NCBI GenBank assembly: GCA_032690845.1 | Contig: CM064430.1 | Location: forward strand, 2,156,949 to 2,220,948 | Origin: Eleusine coracana subsp. coracana | Lineage: Eukaryota; Streptophyta; Magnoliopsida; Poales; Poaceae | Direction: 5' to 3' | Length of the DNA stretch: 64,000 nt | Part shown: in pieces, positions 48,150 through 59,764 of the stretch | How the letters are laid out: each line of letters opens with the position of its first letter | How positions within the stretch are numbered: the first letter of the stretch is position 1 | Position numbers and translations under genes: made by a program | The notes under the pieces: model-generated | Databases searched by the model: none | What the model was told of the DNA's origin: nothing | Seen by the model: only the letters and a program-made list of their open reading frames with translations

Positions 48150-48157
48150 TATAAATA
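48150..48157 (+). promoter_or_regulatory. TATA box of PR-1A
   Basis: TATAAATA 142 bp upstream of the start codon, followed by a CA-rich leader. The same octamer occurs 95-120 bp upstream of the other three PR-1 genes. Confidence 0.8.
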
Positions 48158-48291
48158 CCGCCCCACACTCTCACCACAACTCATGCATCCACCACAACAA
48201 CAATAAACTAGCTAATCACGCTCATCATCACATATACGAGCTCCACAAATCACTCGAGCGCACTTCTCCAAAAGCTGATCATTACTTAGCA

Positions 48292-48792
48292 ATGAAGCAC
48301 CGCTCATCGAAGGCTGATGTGTGGGTAGCTCTGGCGTTCGCCATGGCGGCCTTCGCCGTGACGCCGTGCACGGCGCAGAACTCGCCGCAGGACTTCGTGA
48401 ACCTGCACAACACGGCGCGTGCCGACGTGGGCGTGGGCCCGGTGACGTGGGACAACACCGTGGCCGCCTACGCGCAGAGCTACGCGGCGCAGCGGCAGGG
48501 CGACTGCTCGTTGGTGCACTCCGGTGGGCCCTACGGCGAGAACCTCTTCGCTGGCAGTGGAAGCAGCTGGTCGGCGTCGGACGCTGTTGGCCTGTGGGTG
48601 GCGGAGAAGCAGTACTACAACTATGGCAGCAACTCCTGCGCGCAAGGGAAGGTGTGTGGGCACTACACGCAGGTGGTGTGGCGCAACTCCACCACCATTG
48701 GATGTGCTCGTGTCATCTGCAACAATGGCGGCACCTTCATCATCTGCAGCTACAACCCGCGGGGAAACATCATCGGGCAGTCACCTTACTAG
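48292..48792 (+). CDS. PR1: PR-1 protein A (secreted CAP-superfamily defence protein)
   Basis: An intronless 166-codon gene. A signal peptide of about 28 residues ends at TA/QNSPQ. The CAP domain has HNTARADVGV, HSGGPYGENLF, CGHYTQVVW and GCARVICN, with six cysteines for the usual three disulfides and the conserved His/Glu/Glu/His cluster. It ends CSYN-PRGNIIGQSPY, the position of the CAPE peptide released from PR-1 in tomato. PR-1 proteins accumulate in the apoplast after pathogen or salicylate signals and bind sterols. It is most like PR-1D (both have SNSCAQGKVCGHY). The start follows a 142-bp TATA-to-ATG interval. Confidence 0.95.
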   Translation: MKHRSSKADVWVALAFAMAAFAVTPCTAQNSPQDFVNLHNTARADVGVGPVTWDNTVAAYAQSYAAQRQGDCSLVHSGGPYGENLFAGSGSSWSASDAVGLWVAEKQYYNYGSNSCAQGKVCGHYTQVVWRNSTTIGCARVICNNGGTFIICSYNPRGNIIGQSPY

Positions 48793-50617
48793 ATCATATC
48801 AACGAGAGCATGCTGCCGAGTTCCGAATTTCCAAGTAATAATTGATACGTTGAACAAACGGCATGTAGCATGTGCCATGCATGTGTTACGCCTTGGTTAT
48901 ATGAATACACTATAGTGCAAAAGGATTAGTAAAGTGTCAACTAGAATATATGGTCAACATGGATGAGAATATACGGAAATAAAAAGTCAAGTGATTTGAG
49001 ATACATACTTATGTTCTATTCTAAGCTACATTCTTGATCTTTTTGTTTTTTGATGAAACAGGAGGGGGAGACCCCCTACTGTACATTCTTGATCATTTAA
49101 TCGGTCAACTCTCAACTATATGTTGCTTGTACAACTTTGACAATATAAAAAAACGTCAAGTGCTGCTAACTTTTAATTCCTATTTCTCCCGCAAGAATTA
49201 TTGAACCATTCACCTGCAGTTTCGTGCAAAAACACTGCAAATGGGTATGAAATGTGTGCCAAAAGTGAGTGGGGTTGTTTGTTGTTCAAGGCATTTCTTG
49301 TGCATTCCTATGCGATGAATTTTATGGCATGAGTTATATTCAGAGCGGCCACCTAGTATCAATTCAAATATCAGGCCCGTGACTACAAATGTCAGTCACA
49401 GAGATCGCAACTGAAAATCCATACTGAAAATGGCTTGTGGTGGCTAATAGCAGAATAGCTCTTCAAATGCTGTCTAGAATTCTAGGCTGTATGTATTAGA
49501 CTATTATCTAAAAATATATATACTGTATGTAAAAAATAAGAAATATCTTTTTTGAAGGAAAAGAATGAGTGTTTAATATGCGGAACATGGATGTCGCTTT
49601 TCTAAGATTAGATTACAGCGCTGATCATATTTTCTCTAAGTAGATAGTACTTCCTCCGGTTTGACATTTTTGATGTTTCAGACCGGAGATATGAGCTGAG
49701 AATAAGTTACACATCCATGTGTTAATGTTAGTACTAAAAAAAGGAGTACGTACTTATGTACTATGCGTCTATTTCTTAGAAAACAGAAATAGTTTTCAGC
49801 CTCTACAAAAAGGTATACAACCTCTTCACGTCATTACAAAAATTCAGCATCATGCACCATGCCTCTATAAGTATACATACATATTTACCTATATTAATTT
49901 TCGGTTCCAAACAATACGTATAATCCGCCGTGACTAGCGGTAACGCTGGCTATTACGGCTTGGAGGTGATTTGATTTTCCAAGTCTTTGGTGACTTTCGA
50001 AAGTGTGATGGAGAGTTCCACATTTTATTTCTACGCACCTGACGTTTCAACATTCAATATAATGCACGATGGAAACTAAGAGCAACCTGTAGGAAAATAT
50101 GATGAAGGATCATCGTGTACTTGCAGGATATAGATTATTGACTCATGTCATCCGAAAAATTCCCGCGAAACCCAGTTAAAATAAGTAACCTTCTACACCA
50201 CTAGATTATTAAGGGCCATGCACTGTTCATGGACAAAGGAATAAACTCCGGCCGGCACACGAAGTGTAAACCCTTCCATGGAGTCATGGACAAGTCTTCC
50301 AAGTAAATCATTCAAAGTTTATCCAAATCAATCCTGCCGTTCCTATCGGTAATCGCGTCCATGGAATTCTTAGCTTTGTTTAGGCGCCAAACCATTGACT
50401 GACCGGGTGCATTTCCATTTTCCAGTGCGTCACCATTTCTTTTACCAAGTTTTAAATTCTGTCTTGGACAAGTCTCACCAACCTCGATCGATCTCTTCTG
50501 CTGCCAGTCCGTCGTGTGAAACTATAAATACCCCCACTCTCGCCACAGCTCATACATCCACAACAGAAACAAGCTAGCTGATCACACTCATATAAGTTGA
50601 TTATACTAGTTACCAAT
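48793..50617. other. PR-1A to PR-1B spacer
   Basis: 1.8 kb. The first ~300 bp is PR-1A 3' flank, related to the PR-1D 3' flank (shared ACGCCTTGGTTA and ACATGGATG motifs). The last ~400 bp is the PR-1B promoter. I see no gene in between. Confidence 0.6.
50523..50530 (+). promoter_or_regulatory. TATA box of PR-1B
   Basis: TATAAATA 95 bp upstream of the PR-1B start, with a TTGAC W-box core at 50395-50399, 124 bp further up. Confidence 0.8.
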
Positions 50618-51118
50618 ATGAAGTGGCACTCATCGAAGGTGGCGTTGCTAGCTGTGGCGCTCGCCATGGCGGCCGCCACCGCCACGGCACAGAACTCGCC
50701 GCAGGACTACGTGGACCCGCACAACGCGGCGCGCGCCGACGTGGGCGTTGGGCCGGTGTCGTGGGACGACAACGTGGCGGCCTACGCGCAGAGCTATGCG
50801 CAGCAGCGTCAGGGTGACTGCGCCCTCCAGCACTCCGGTGGGCCCTACGGCGAGAACATCTTCTGGGGCTCCGCCGGCGGTGACTGGTCAGCGGCGGACG
50901 CCGTGAAATCGTGGGTGGACGAGAAGCAGTTCTACGACCACGATTCCAACTCCTGCTCGGCGCCGGAGGGCCAGTCGTGCGGGCATTACACCCAGGTCGT
51001 GTGGCGCGACTCCACTACCATCGGATGCGCACGCGTCGTCTGCGACAACAATGGCGGCGTCTTCATCACCTGCAACTACAACCCGCCGGGCAACTTCGTT
51101 GGACAGAGCCCTTACTAG
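50618..51118 (+). CDS. PR1: PR-1 protein B (secreted CAP-superfamily defence protein)
   Basis: Intronless, 166 aa. The signal peptide MKWHSSKVALLAVALAMAA... ends near TATA/QNSPQ. CAP motifs: HNAARADVGV, HSGGPYGENIFW, WVDEKQFY, CGHYTQVVWRD, GCARVVCDN, six cysteines, C-terminus CNYN-PPGNFVGQSPY (CAPE position). Compared with A and D it has a longer GGDWSAAD loop and SCSAPEGQSCGHY, features it shares almost exactly with PR-1C on the opposite strand. I chose the ATG at 50618 over an upstream non-ATG frame because it starts the signal peptide. Confidence 0.95.
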   Translation: MKWHSSKVALLAVALAMAAATATAQNSPQDYVDPHNAARADVGVGPVSWDDNVAAYAQSYAQQRQGDCALQHSGGPYGENIFWGSAGGDWSAADAVKSWVDEKQFYDHDSNSCSAPEGQSCGHYTQVVWRDSTTIGCARVVCDNNGGVFITCNYNPPGNFVGQSPY

Positions 51119-51637
51119 ATCAATGACATGTTATGATGGTTTATGAATACACGTATGCATCATACTGCAGGGAATAAAGTGTCCATTAGATATGACGAAA
51201 ATGGACAAATACACTCCAACAAAAAATGAAGTATAATTTGTGATACATGTTTCTGTTTTCATATCCGGACGAATATTCTTGATCATTTATTCTGCAGCAG
51301 CTGAAACATAAAATAAGGTAAGGAACAGTAACTTCTTATTTCCTACAAAAATTGAACCAGTTATTAGTACTAATTTTATGAAAAACGCACCGCATATTGA
51401 CAATTTATTTTTTCATGGAATGCCTTATAACAAACACAGCCTCTCAAACAATTATACATGCTCGACAACAATTTGTGTAGCACATGTACCTTTTTTGTTT
51501 CTTTAAAAATCAATATGTCAATGATACAATCACCAGACTTTGTAATCGAGCATTAAATACGGCCACATACATGTCAATCAGTTCCATCACGGGACTCATA
51601 ATCACCTGATTTAAAAACGTCAATAGGATATTATTTA

Positions 51638-51890
51638 TTCCCTCCATCCCAAATAATTCATTTATAGGATTATTGAAATCAAACCAATTTAAACTTGACT
51701 AAGGTTATTGAAGATATAAATATCTATTATATGAAGTTTGTATCAATCAATTCATCATGATTTATATTTTCATAGTGACACTTCAATATTGTCAATGTTG
51801 ATACTCTTCTTTATAAATTAATTTTTACAAACTTAAGTTTGTTTTACTTTGTCAAATCTTACAAAATAAGATTATTTGGAGCAGAGGTAA
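51638..51890. mobile_element. Stowaway MITE
   Basis: A 253-bp element with ends TTCCCTCCATCCCAAATAAT and, reversed, TTACCTCTGCTCCAAATAAT, flanked by TA on both sides. The ends and AT-rich interior are typical of grass Stowaway elements. It is non-coding. Confidence 0.85.
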
Positions 51891-52427
51891 TACTAATGAA
51901 AGAGTCCATACATAACATAGATTGTGAAGGCAAGAAACTTATTCTTCATTGATTGGACTTTCTTGAACACTTCAATCAGTCTTCATCCACAAAAGTTTTA
52001 ATTAATTAGTTGGCTACAAATTTACTACTTCATCACTCTTAAAATAATAAGCATATATGTCCAGAGAGCAGCTCGATCCATTTATTATCCATAAAAGTTG
52101 TTTCTTCATCTTTATTTAGCCTCTTTCTAAGGAGAAGATGTTATGAGGATGCTATTGCAGTACCAATCAACTAAGCAACATGTATCAACAAGATGTTTAG
52201 ATGAATCTACTGCCAGATCAACTACACATGCGTAAGCAAAGAAAATCATCATGCAGAGGTGCCTTTGTTTTTACAGTTGCGCCATCATGCATTACGTGGC
52301 TACCGTCCTCCATTTCCTGTTGGTGTACAAGTAATATTTTTTGTTTTAGAAATGCATGAGTAATGACCACCAAACAATGGCAACTGAAGAAGGAAATGTC
52401 TAAAAATGGCTTGTGGTGCTAAACATA

Positions 52428-52726
52428 AAAAAAAAACTCGACCTGCGGAGGGTAAGACAGCCCCAAGACATCTTGCTAAGAAAAAGACTTTCACACGTAG
52501 GTCGAAAAAACCTCTGAACCCATGTCCCACCCTTACACAGCGGCACCGTGGCCCGTGTGAGACGTCCACGATCTGGGCTGGGCCTTAGACCTGTACTTTG
52601 CCGTGGTGACAAGCGAGAGAGGATTTTTTTTACCCCAAACCGTAAATTCTCTCCCGCTAAAAGTCGAACCCGGGACCTTGGGGGTGCTACTAAGCCACCT
52701 CAACCACTATGCTGAAGGACGATTCG
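52428..52726 (-). mobile_element. tRNA-derived SINE
   Basis: On the - strand the element begins at 52726 with a tRNA-like head: an A-box-like TAGTGGTTGAGGTGG, then a B-box GGGTTCGA (52664-52671 on the + strand as TCGAACCC). It ends in a T-rich tract (A run at 52428-52436 on the + strand). It is flanked by an exact 15-bp target duplication GTGGTGCTAAACATA (52413-52427 and 52727-52741). Length, head and T-rich tail fit plant Au-like SINEs. The intact target site suggests a fairly young insertion. Confidence 0.88.
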
Positions 52727-53685
52727 GTGGTGCTAAACATAGATGACCACCAAACAATTGCAACTCAGAAGCTAGCATGGCTTGTTCAATTCTCAGTTCA
52801 GCTTGGTGGATTTTCAACCAAGCCAAGCTCAGGTTTCAACTCAGAATGTCAACAAACCAGCTTGAGTTGGCTTGCAAGCTGTATGAGCTTTATGAGATCC
52901 AGTGCCCAAATTAAAAGTCCCGCGAAGAATACATGACCCAACCCACATCATCACAATTGTGCTAGTCTAGTTTGCCTTCATATATCCTTCAGTTGGAGGA
53001 TGGTGGTTGTGGCAATCTGATAAGCTTGATGACCTTAAGATCGAGTCATGATGACTTGAAGCCTAATGTGATTTAGTTATCTATTTGAATTTTCGAATAT
53101 ATCTAATTATGACCTCATATAACATCTTGATGTTAGACATGAATATAACTTAAAATCTTAATTATTATAGACATCTAAGCTATTTTTGCTTGTCGATATG
53201 TTTTATTACTTGTTGAGCTTGCGAGCTAAATATCAAGTCGAGCCGAGCTAGAATACCAAGCTAGCACTCTAGTTCATTTGAATTACAAGCCGAGCCGAGC
53301 CAGCTCGGTTCACTTTCGAGCTGGACCGAGCTCAGTCGAGCTGGCTCGATGTACAGTATTTTTTTTATGGAACTACATATCTAGTTTGTACCATGCCTTA
53401 ATAAGTATGTATAACCAGCTGTCACTGTTACAATCAGAGTCTTCAATAACGGACAAAAAAGCCCTTCAATAGCGGACAAACAATACGGTATTGCTCTAAC
53501 GATATTGCTGGCTTCACCCAACAATATCGGCCACTGCTGTCTACTATTATAGTTGAAACTAAAATATCGGACATACTGATGTCATCATGTCTGATATTGC
53601 TGTATAACACAAAATAACTGCAACATGACATCATCATGTCCGATATTGCTATGATTTTTTAGAAAAATAAAAAAGCCCATATTAC

Positions 53686-53721
53686 CTCTAATCTGACACC
53701 AGATCTAGTGTCAGATTAGAG
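53686..53721. repeat. 14-bp perfect palindromic stem with 8-nt loop
   Basis: CTCTAATCTGACAC at 53686-53699 and its exact reverse complement at 53708-53721 around an 8-nt loop. It would form a strong hairpin in either strand. No MITE ends are evident. Confidence 0.85.
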
Positions 53722-53887
53722 ATAATAGAGTCTTATAAGGAAATAAAAAAGATTAATATTTAGTATAACATCAGAATGTATTATTTCATAATGTTACTAT
53801 GATCTATTCTAATTACATCTTATGGTTAATCTATTCTGATCAATAATCAAGAAAATCAAAATAAATAGCAATGGATTTAAGAGATCA

Positions 53888-54005
53888 TGCTTGATTCAAC
53901 TCTTGAGTTGCCGAGATGCAACACAAACAACCATATGTGTCATCTTGCTTGATTCCACTCTTGACTTGCCGAGATGCAGCTCAAAGAACCATATGTGTCA
54001 TCTTC
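53888..54005 (+). repeat. ~58-bp tandem duplication
   Basis: Two adjacent copies of a unit starting GCTTGATTC and containing CTTGCCGAGATGCA and CCATATGTGTCATCTT, with about ten percent mismatch. It is non-coding. Confidence 0.75.
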
Positions 54006-56123
54006 CTGAAATTGCAAATGAACATTAAGATTGAGTGAATTAAACATTTTAGTTATCGAATATTCTGAGTTATGCTAAATGTGTTCCTCCCTGATATACT
54101 AGGAGCTAATTAGCAAGAACACAGATGGGACACAACGTTAAATAGTAATGTTCAAAGCACAAGCATATATCGATAATCAATAATGGGATATGACCAAATG
54201 CACTTAAAAAGAACAACAAAATTCATATAGATACAAAACTACTTAAGATGCGAGCCACCTCTGATAAAATGCACTTAAAAATGCTAAATGTGCTGTTTGG
54301 TTCATAAGAAACATGTGTAGATGAAGAAAGAACAGAGAACATGACTTACCCGTACAATAATTTTTTGTGAAGTTCATCATCTATCTTGACAGCTTCTCAA
54401 AGGGAGATCATCATCCTAAAACCCTGCCTCCCTGCAACTAAAATAATCACTCATATGTATACAATATCTAAAAATCATCTGCAAGTTGATCTGAATATTC
54501 AGATTTCTCAATGTAAGAAAACAACAGGGTTGTGCAAGCAAGATAGATACTCACATACCAGAGAATGCAGATATCATTTGAGGTAAAAGCTGCAGGAGAA
54601 ATTGTGATTAGTAGGAATGCTACTAACCGTGTCTCTTGGTTCTACACCCAAACACTGAACTTATGCTACAACAACACTAACAATAAAGGCCTACGTAGGA
54701 TCATGCATAACTGAGACTAGTTTTTCTACTATGTTTGCATTTACTACAGATCAGTGTCAGAATATATCAAGTAACTATATACTTGGTCATGCTAAAATTA
54801 CACAAAATAGGTTCTTGAACTAAGCACATTGACCTTCATAACAAGCTCACTGAGCAAGACATATGGAACTAACATGGCTAATGGGTTGTTGAAATAAAAC
54901 TACCAGACGCACTAGCAAGGAGGACTTGTTGAACTAACATGGCTAATCAGGACAGGCAAAAGAAAAGCCAGGAGCATCTATCCAGTGAATGCAAGGCAAC
55001 AATCAATACTTACTAGTCCATGGGTGCAAGCAATAAAACCTAAATTTGTAGCATTTACGGGATAGAACAACTAACAGTGCTCACAAATTGAAATTAATAT
55101 TACAAATTTGGATTTCATCACAAAAACCTAATAAAATTCCTGACATAAGAGTGATATATTTATTTTTTGTGCCAAAATGTGGAGTCAAATAAAATATCCT
55201 AATCAAGGGTGCACTCAAATCGCAGATCAAACAAATCATGAAGCCAGCAGCATTCAGATGTGTGGCCTATGAAACACGGATACTTCAAGGTGCAAAGTAT
55301 CGGATACTTAGATACATATTCGATACGGATACACCTTGAATATGTCTTGGATACGTATCCATCAAGTATCCGAATAAAAATAAATAGCAGAAAATCGAAT
55401 ATTTCAACCGATACGTATTGGGCCAGTTTGACCCTACTGATAAAAAATTAAGCATTTTCAAGTTGAATTTAATCCATATTATTAGCAGCATATAGGTGAT
55501 GATAAGTTTCACAAATTTGTTATTACTAGTTAAGATCGCAACTAAACTAGTGAGCACAAAGAGAATAAGATTGTATCAGTGCCGGAGGCACCGGTGGCTC
55601 CATTCGTACCAGTCGTCATGGTACGTTGCTTGAAGTAGTCGAACTAAGTTGATGCGGGTAGAACATTATTGTCGTGCAGTCCCTCGAATGACGCCTGGAG
55701 GAAGTGGAGTCGTGGATCAGGGACACGCCAGGAAGAAGTCGATGAGGTTGAACAGTCGTGCCGTCAAGCGCTCCCTAAAAACCTGATCGCCCGCACACCC
55801 GAGTAGGTGTCGCCTTATGGGAGAGGTTCCGGAGGCCTGCTCTCCCGAACCTCCGTGCGCGTGGATCGCCGGGACGGGGAAGACTCGGAAGGCAACTCGA
55901 CAGAGAATAGGAATTAGTTTCGCATATGGGGGCAGTGCCGGGATGCACGTATATATTGCCTCAGCGGCTTAGAAACTGCAGGCGAGGAAATAGAAAACTG
56001 CAGGCAATGAAACGGAAAACTGACACATGCAATAATTAATGTAGGATTTTGGTTTCCTTGAATCTTGCCTTTCCATTTCTATGCTGCAAAACTTCCAAAC
56101 GCACACGCGACAGGCATGGCATG

Positions 56124-56160
56124 GCACGGCTCGGCTCGGCTCGGCTCGGCGGCGGCGGCG
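56124..56160 (+). repeat. GGCTC pentanucleotide repeat running into (CGG)n
   Basis: Several CGGCT units followed by CGGCGGCGGCG, isolated within AT-rich DNA. Confidence 0.8.
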
Positions 56161-57239
56161 CACGCGTGGCTCGCCTCTAGCCCCTCTCAACTTCTCTAAT
56201 AGGTGTAGCAAAAGTCCACCTATTAAGTCGAGTCAACAAGCAGTAAATACTTCATGTGGTATTAAACCATTACATTTAATATGGGTCTAGACTTTAATAT
56301 TATTAAATAAAATATAGGCCAGCCCATATTATATCTAACACCTACTAGGGGATACGTTTAGGCCCAGTATGAGATGATTTCTAGCCCACCAGATAGCTGT
56401 GTACTGGCTCTCCTGCCAGTCTCACATGATTTGTAGCATTTGTGCACTGTTTTGTCATGTTAATTTGAGTTGTCTTATGAACTCTTAACTTTTGGTAGAC
56501 TTGTAATCCCATATTATAGCACAAATTATTATTTTTTAAAAAAGTAAATCATATCCACGTATCGTGTTTTCTAGAAAAATGATGTATCAACGTATCTGTA
56601 TCCGCCATATACCAATACATGTATCCGTATCCGTGCAGTGTAGTGTGTGGCAGATTGATCACGAACTACATCGGTTAGTGACCATGAGCATATACCACCT
56701 GGACAATGGAGGCAGAGAATCGCTCGCCGCTGCCGCACCCTAGGGACCCTATGCGCTGCACTCATGTTGTGGAAGGCCAGAATGAGGGCGTTGTCCCGTG
56801 TCATAGAGCTGAGGAAGGGAGGATTTGTCATCACCAGAGAGCCACCGTCTCGTATTGGCTGCCGCCCTCCACCACAGCGCACTGCTCTAAGCCCGTCACC
56901 CCTGACCGGACTCATCCGTGAGCTCCCCGGAGCCCTCCACCCGCGGCCAGATCCAGCCGCGAGCTACCCAGAGCCCACCACCTGGGAGGAGAAGAGGGTG
57001 GCTCAATGCCTGAGATGCAGCAACTCCACCTCCTGGGGTTCATGCTGCGGGAGAAAGAAAGGGGAGGCGGTGGAGGTGGGAGAGAGATGAGCGGCGGTGG
57101 CATGGAACCCTAGCGAAGGCGGGCAGGGGCTGTGTGTTTGCAACTGCAGAGTTGGTGACTTCGTGGTTCTTTGTATTGCCAATTAATTATGCTATCTGTT
57201 TCATTTGTTTAATAAAATACAAACACCATAAGTATCACT

Positions 57240-57310
57240 ATATTAGTTTATTGGCTCAGCGGTAAGCCAGTAGGTTGATAAATATAAAGTCGTGTCTTCG
57301 ACTCCTCCCC
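57240..57310 (+). repeat. possible tRNA-like SINE head
   Basis: TTGGCTCAGCGGTAAG followed about 40 nt later by GTCTTCGACTCC resembles degenerate A and B boxes. No tail or target duplication was identified, so this is only a suggestion. Confidence 0.3.
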
Positions 57311-57941
57311 CCTCACAGTGCACTATTTTATATTTTTCGGCCACCACCCGCTAATTTCCTTTTCTCAACAGCACTCATATCTATTCTTTTTTATTTTAGA
57401 ATAAGCCAGCACCTATAATAAGGAGTATGAACATTGAATTCTTATACTCATTCACAAGGCATCAAAATATTGTTCAGTCTTAGGGGAGCGGGGCCACCGG
57501 CCGGCGGTTGATCAGGTGCTGCATGGACTTGGGGGAGTGGGGCCGGTCAGCGAGGAATAGAGCGGTGACAACGGCGGCACAATGCGAGGAAGGGAGCAGA
57601 GGCGATGCGGCGTGATGGGAACTAGGGTTGTGAGAGTACCGTCCACATTTATATACATCTTAAAAAAGACCCCATAAGTCAGAGAGTGTAGAGGATATGT
57701 TAAACCACTGATATTTAGGTCCCGCCTGTTAGCCACATAAGCTTTTATTTATTTTGATTCATATTTTCATTTTTAAATTTCTATATATTTTATATATTTA
57801 ATCCAAATGTGTTGATTTTTTCTCCTCTCTTTAAAAAATCTCTATAACATGGATGAATTTTTATTATGTTGATATGGTTTTATTTTGTAATAATTTCTCA
57901 TTAATAGTCACCGTTCAACAATTTCTTTACTATATAGATAA

Positions 57942-58080
57942 GCTGAACATGGATGCGTGAAAACACGCGGCAATAAAATGAAGTGATTTGTGAGAAATTT
58001 TCATGTTCTTGTTGTTTAAGCATTTTCTTGATCATTTATCTGGTCAACTATACAGTGTTGTCTGCTTGCGCTGATCGAGT
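57942..58080 (+). repeat. orphan PR-1 3' flank (inverted copy of the PR-1D 3' flank)
   Basis: This ~139-bp block is closely related, in reverse orientation, to 60990-61127, which lies about 160 bp past the stop of PR-1D. Here no PR-1 coding sequence precedes it, so it looks like the remnant of a + strand PR-1 gene that was deleted, or a partial inverted duplication. Confidence 0.8.
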
Positions 58081-58489
58081 GAGTAAGCTTTATTTTGAAT
58101 CAGTATGCAGTACATCTGAAGTAATAACTTGAGTTGTTCAGCTTGACTAAAGACTACTCCCCCCGGTCCCAGATCAATCTCGTCAGGACATCAAATCTAG
58201 ATCGAAATTGAGAGCTCAAATTTGAATCATTCGTGCATCTCCCTGCCTCTCGTGACTGGACTTGTGTGCTATCGTTTATCAAACAATTATATGCACGTTT
58301 GTCAATCAGAGAATTTAAAGTACTGGTCGCACAAAATATTCATAAAACAAGATTTCAAGTTTTTGTTTTCTAAAACAAAATTAACATTCAATATGATTAG
58401 ATGTTCTAACTCAATTAATATTTGAACTTGACAAAATCAACATGTCAACATGACACCATGTAAATTTTTATTTGTTTTGGAAGTGTCAT

Positions 58490-58491
<2 letters not shown>

Positions 58492-58527
<36 letters not shown>

Positions 58528-58695
58528 ATTCCATTCTACTCCCAAGTGTAGTTACTCGCACGTTTAAAAAACCATCTTGGGTATGTGTTCATACCCATTT
58601 ATCATTTTGGGTATATACACATACTTAAAATATGATTTTTGAGAGTGATAACCATAATTTTTTTTGAAGGGTCTTTAAGTTATAAACATATAGTA
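58492..58695. mobile_element. TA-targeting MITE next to (TA)n, truncated copy
   Basis: A (TA)n run (58492-58522) is followed by GGGTAATTCCATTCTACTCC and about 170 bp that match the element at 62311, after which similarity ends. It is probably a 3'-truncated copy. Confidence 0.75.
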
Positions 58696-59136
58696 AATAT
58701 TATTTCCACTGTTCTGATTTTTTTTTTGTCGTTGAGACAAGAATTCTAATTTAAAAATAAACTAGAATTTTTGTTCTAACGGCAACAGTTTCAGAACGGA
58801 GAGAGTACTGTACATCCAAGCACCTCAAATGGTGCATATTTTCAGATGCACATGAGTTTATCAGCAAGGCTTCATATATATATATCCGAAGAATTATATT
58901 CCGGATACGAAATGAACAAAATGGCGGGTAGAATAAGAGGATAAAAAATGTTTTGATTTACAAACAAGTTACAACTTTTTATTGACATTTGAATTATTTG
59001 TAGTCGGAACATCATAGCTGACAAATTATTTTTCTTTTGCATATATACATGTATGTAGCAAACAAGTTTCTATGCACTTCAGACTGCACCTGATTCAATA
59101 ATCAAACTGAAATTTTCGGGCTCACGAGAGCAGGCT

Positions 59137-59637
59137 TCAGTACGGGCTCTGTCCCACGACGTTGCCAGGCGGGTCGTAGCTGCAGATGATGAAGACGCCG
59201 GCGTCGTCGTCGCAGACGACGCGTGCGCATCCAACGGCCGTGGTGTCGCGCCACACAACCTGCGTATAGTGTCCGCACGACTGGCCCTCCGGCGCCGAGC
59301 AGGAATTGGAATCGTGGTCGTAGAACTGCTTCTCGTCCACCCACGATTTCACGGCGTCCGCCGCCGACCAGTCGCCGCCGGCGGAGCCCCAGAAGATGTT
59401 CTCGCCGTAGGGCCCGCCCTGGGAGTGCACCAACGCGCAGTCTCCCCGGCGCTGCTCGGCGTAGCTCTGCGCGTAGGCCGCTACGGTGTCGTCCCACGTC
59501 AGCGGGTTGACGCCCACGTCATCCCGCGCCGCGTTGTGCGGGTCAAGGTAGTCCTCCGGCGAGTTCTGCGCTGCCGCGGCAATGGCCGTGAGAGCCAGAG
59601 ATGATAAAAATGCTAGCTTTGCTGACGAGTATGCCAT
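59137..59637 (-). CDS. PR1: PR-1 protein C (secreted CAP-superfamily defence protein)
   Basis: Intronless, - strand, 166 aa. The open frame extends upstream in phase, but the ATG at 59635-59637 begins a typical signal peptide (MAYSSAKLAFLSSLALT...) cut before QNSPEDY. CAP motifs: HNAARDDVGV, HSQGGPYGENIFW (one extra residue after HS compared with B), WVDEKQFYDHDSNSCSAPE, CGHYTQVVWRD, GCARVVCDD, C-terminus CSYD-PPGNVVGQSPY. From GGDWSAADAV to CGHYTQVVWRD it is identical or nearly so to PR-1B, which suggests inverted duplication or gene conversion. TATAAATA lies 120 bp upstream (59757-59764). Confidence 0.95.
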   Translation of the reverse strand: MAYSSAKLAFLSSLALTAIAAAAQNSPEDYLDPHNAARDDVGVNPLTWDDTVAAYAQSYAEQRRGDCALVHSQGGPYGENIFWGSAGGDWSAADAVKSWVDEKQFYDHDSNSCSAPEGQSCGHYTQVVWRDTTAVGCARVVCDDDAGVFIICSYDPPGNVVGQSPY

Positions 59638-59756
59638 TGCTGATTTCCTTTTGTGAAGCTTTTGGGGTCTACTGCAGCTTTGTGTGCGAATATGTGTTTG
59701 TGACGAGCTTGTTTTCCGTTGTTGTGTGAAGCATGAGTTTGAGGGGAGTGGCTGGG

Positions 59757-59764
59757 TATTTATA
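59757..59764 (-). promoter_or_regulatory. TATA box of PR-1C
   Basis: TATAAATA on the - strand, 120 bp upstream of the start codon. Confidence 0.8.

Larger units (their letters stand above)
44203..48291. other. spacer between the J-protein gene and the PR-1 array
   Basis: About 4.1 kb. It holds a GC-rich stretch (44640-45720) interrupted by a hAT-like MITE, a PR-1-promoter-like block (about 45790-45925), two related MITEs (46261-46655, 46771-47146), a CA microsatellite (46746-46764) and the proximal PR-1A promoter (47977-48291). Open frames in the GC-rich part are low-complexity and I do not call a gene. Confidence 0.55.
51119..59136. other. 8-kb spacer between PR-1B and PR-1C
   Basis: No supported gene. 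Contents in order: PR-1B 3' flank, Stowaway MITE (51638-51890), SINE (52428-52726), a GAGCTGG/GAGCCGAG-rich stretch (about 53215-53350), two repeats of a GTCATCATGTC-GATATTGCT motif (about 53580 and 53630), a palindrome (53686-53721), a ~58-bp tandem repeat (53888-54005), a GGCTC tandem repeat (56124-56160), a GC-rich fragment (56700-57110), a tRNA-like stretch (57240-57310), an orphan PR-1 3' flank (57942-58080) and a truncated TA-targeting MITE (58523-58695). Confidence 0.55.

Noticed and set aside
56571..57103. Frames of 60-114 aa in a GC-rich patch
   Set aside because: No motif, signal or splice structure; the composition alone explains the open frames.
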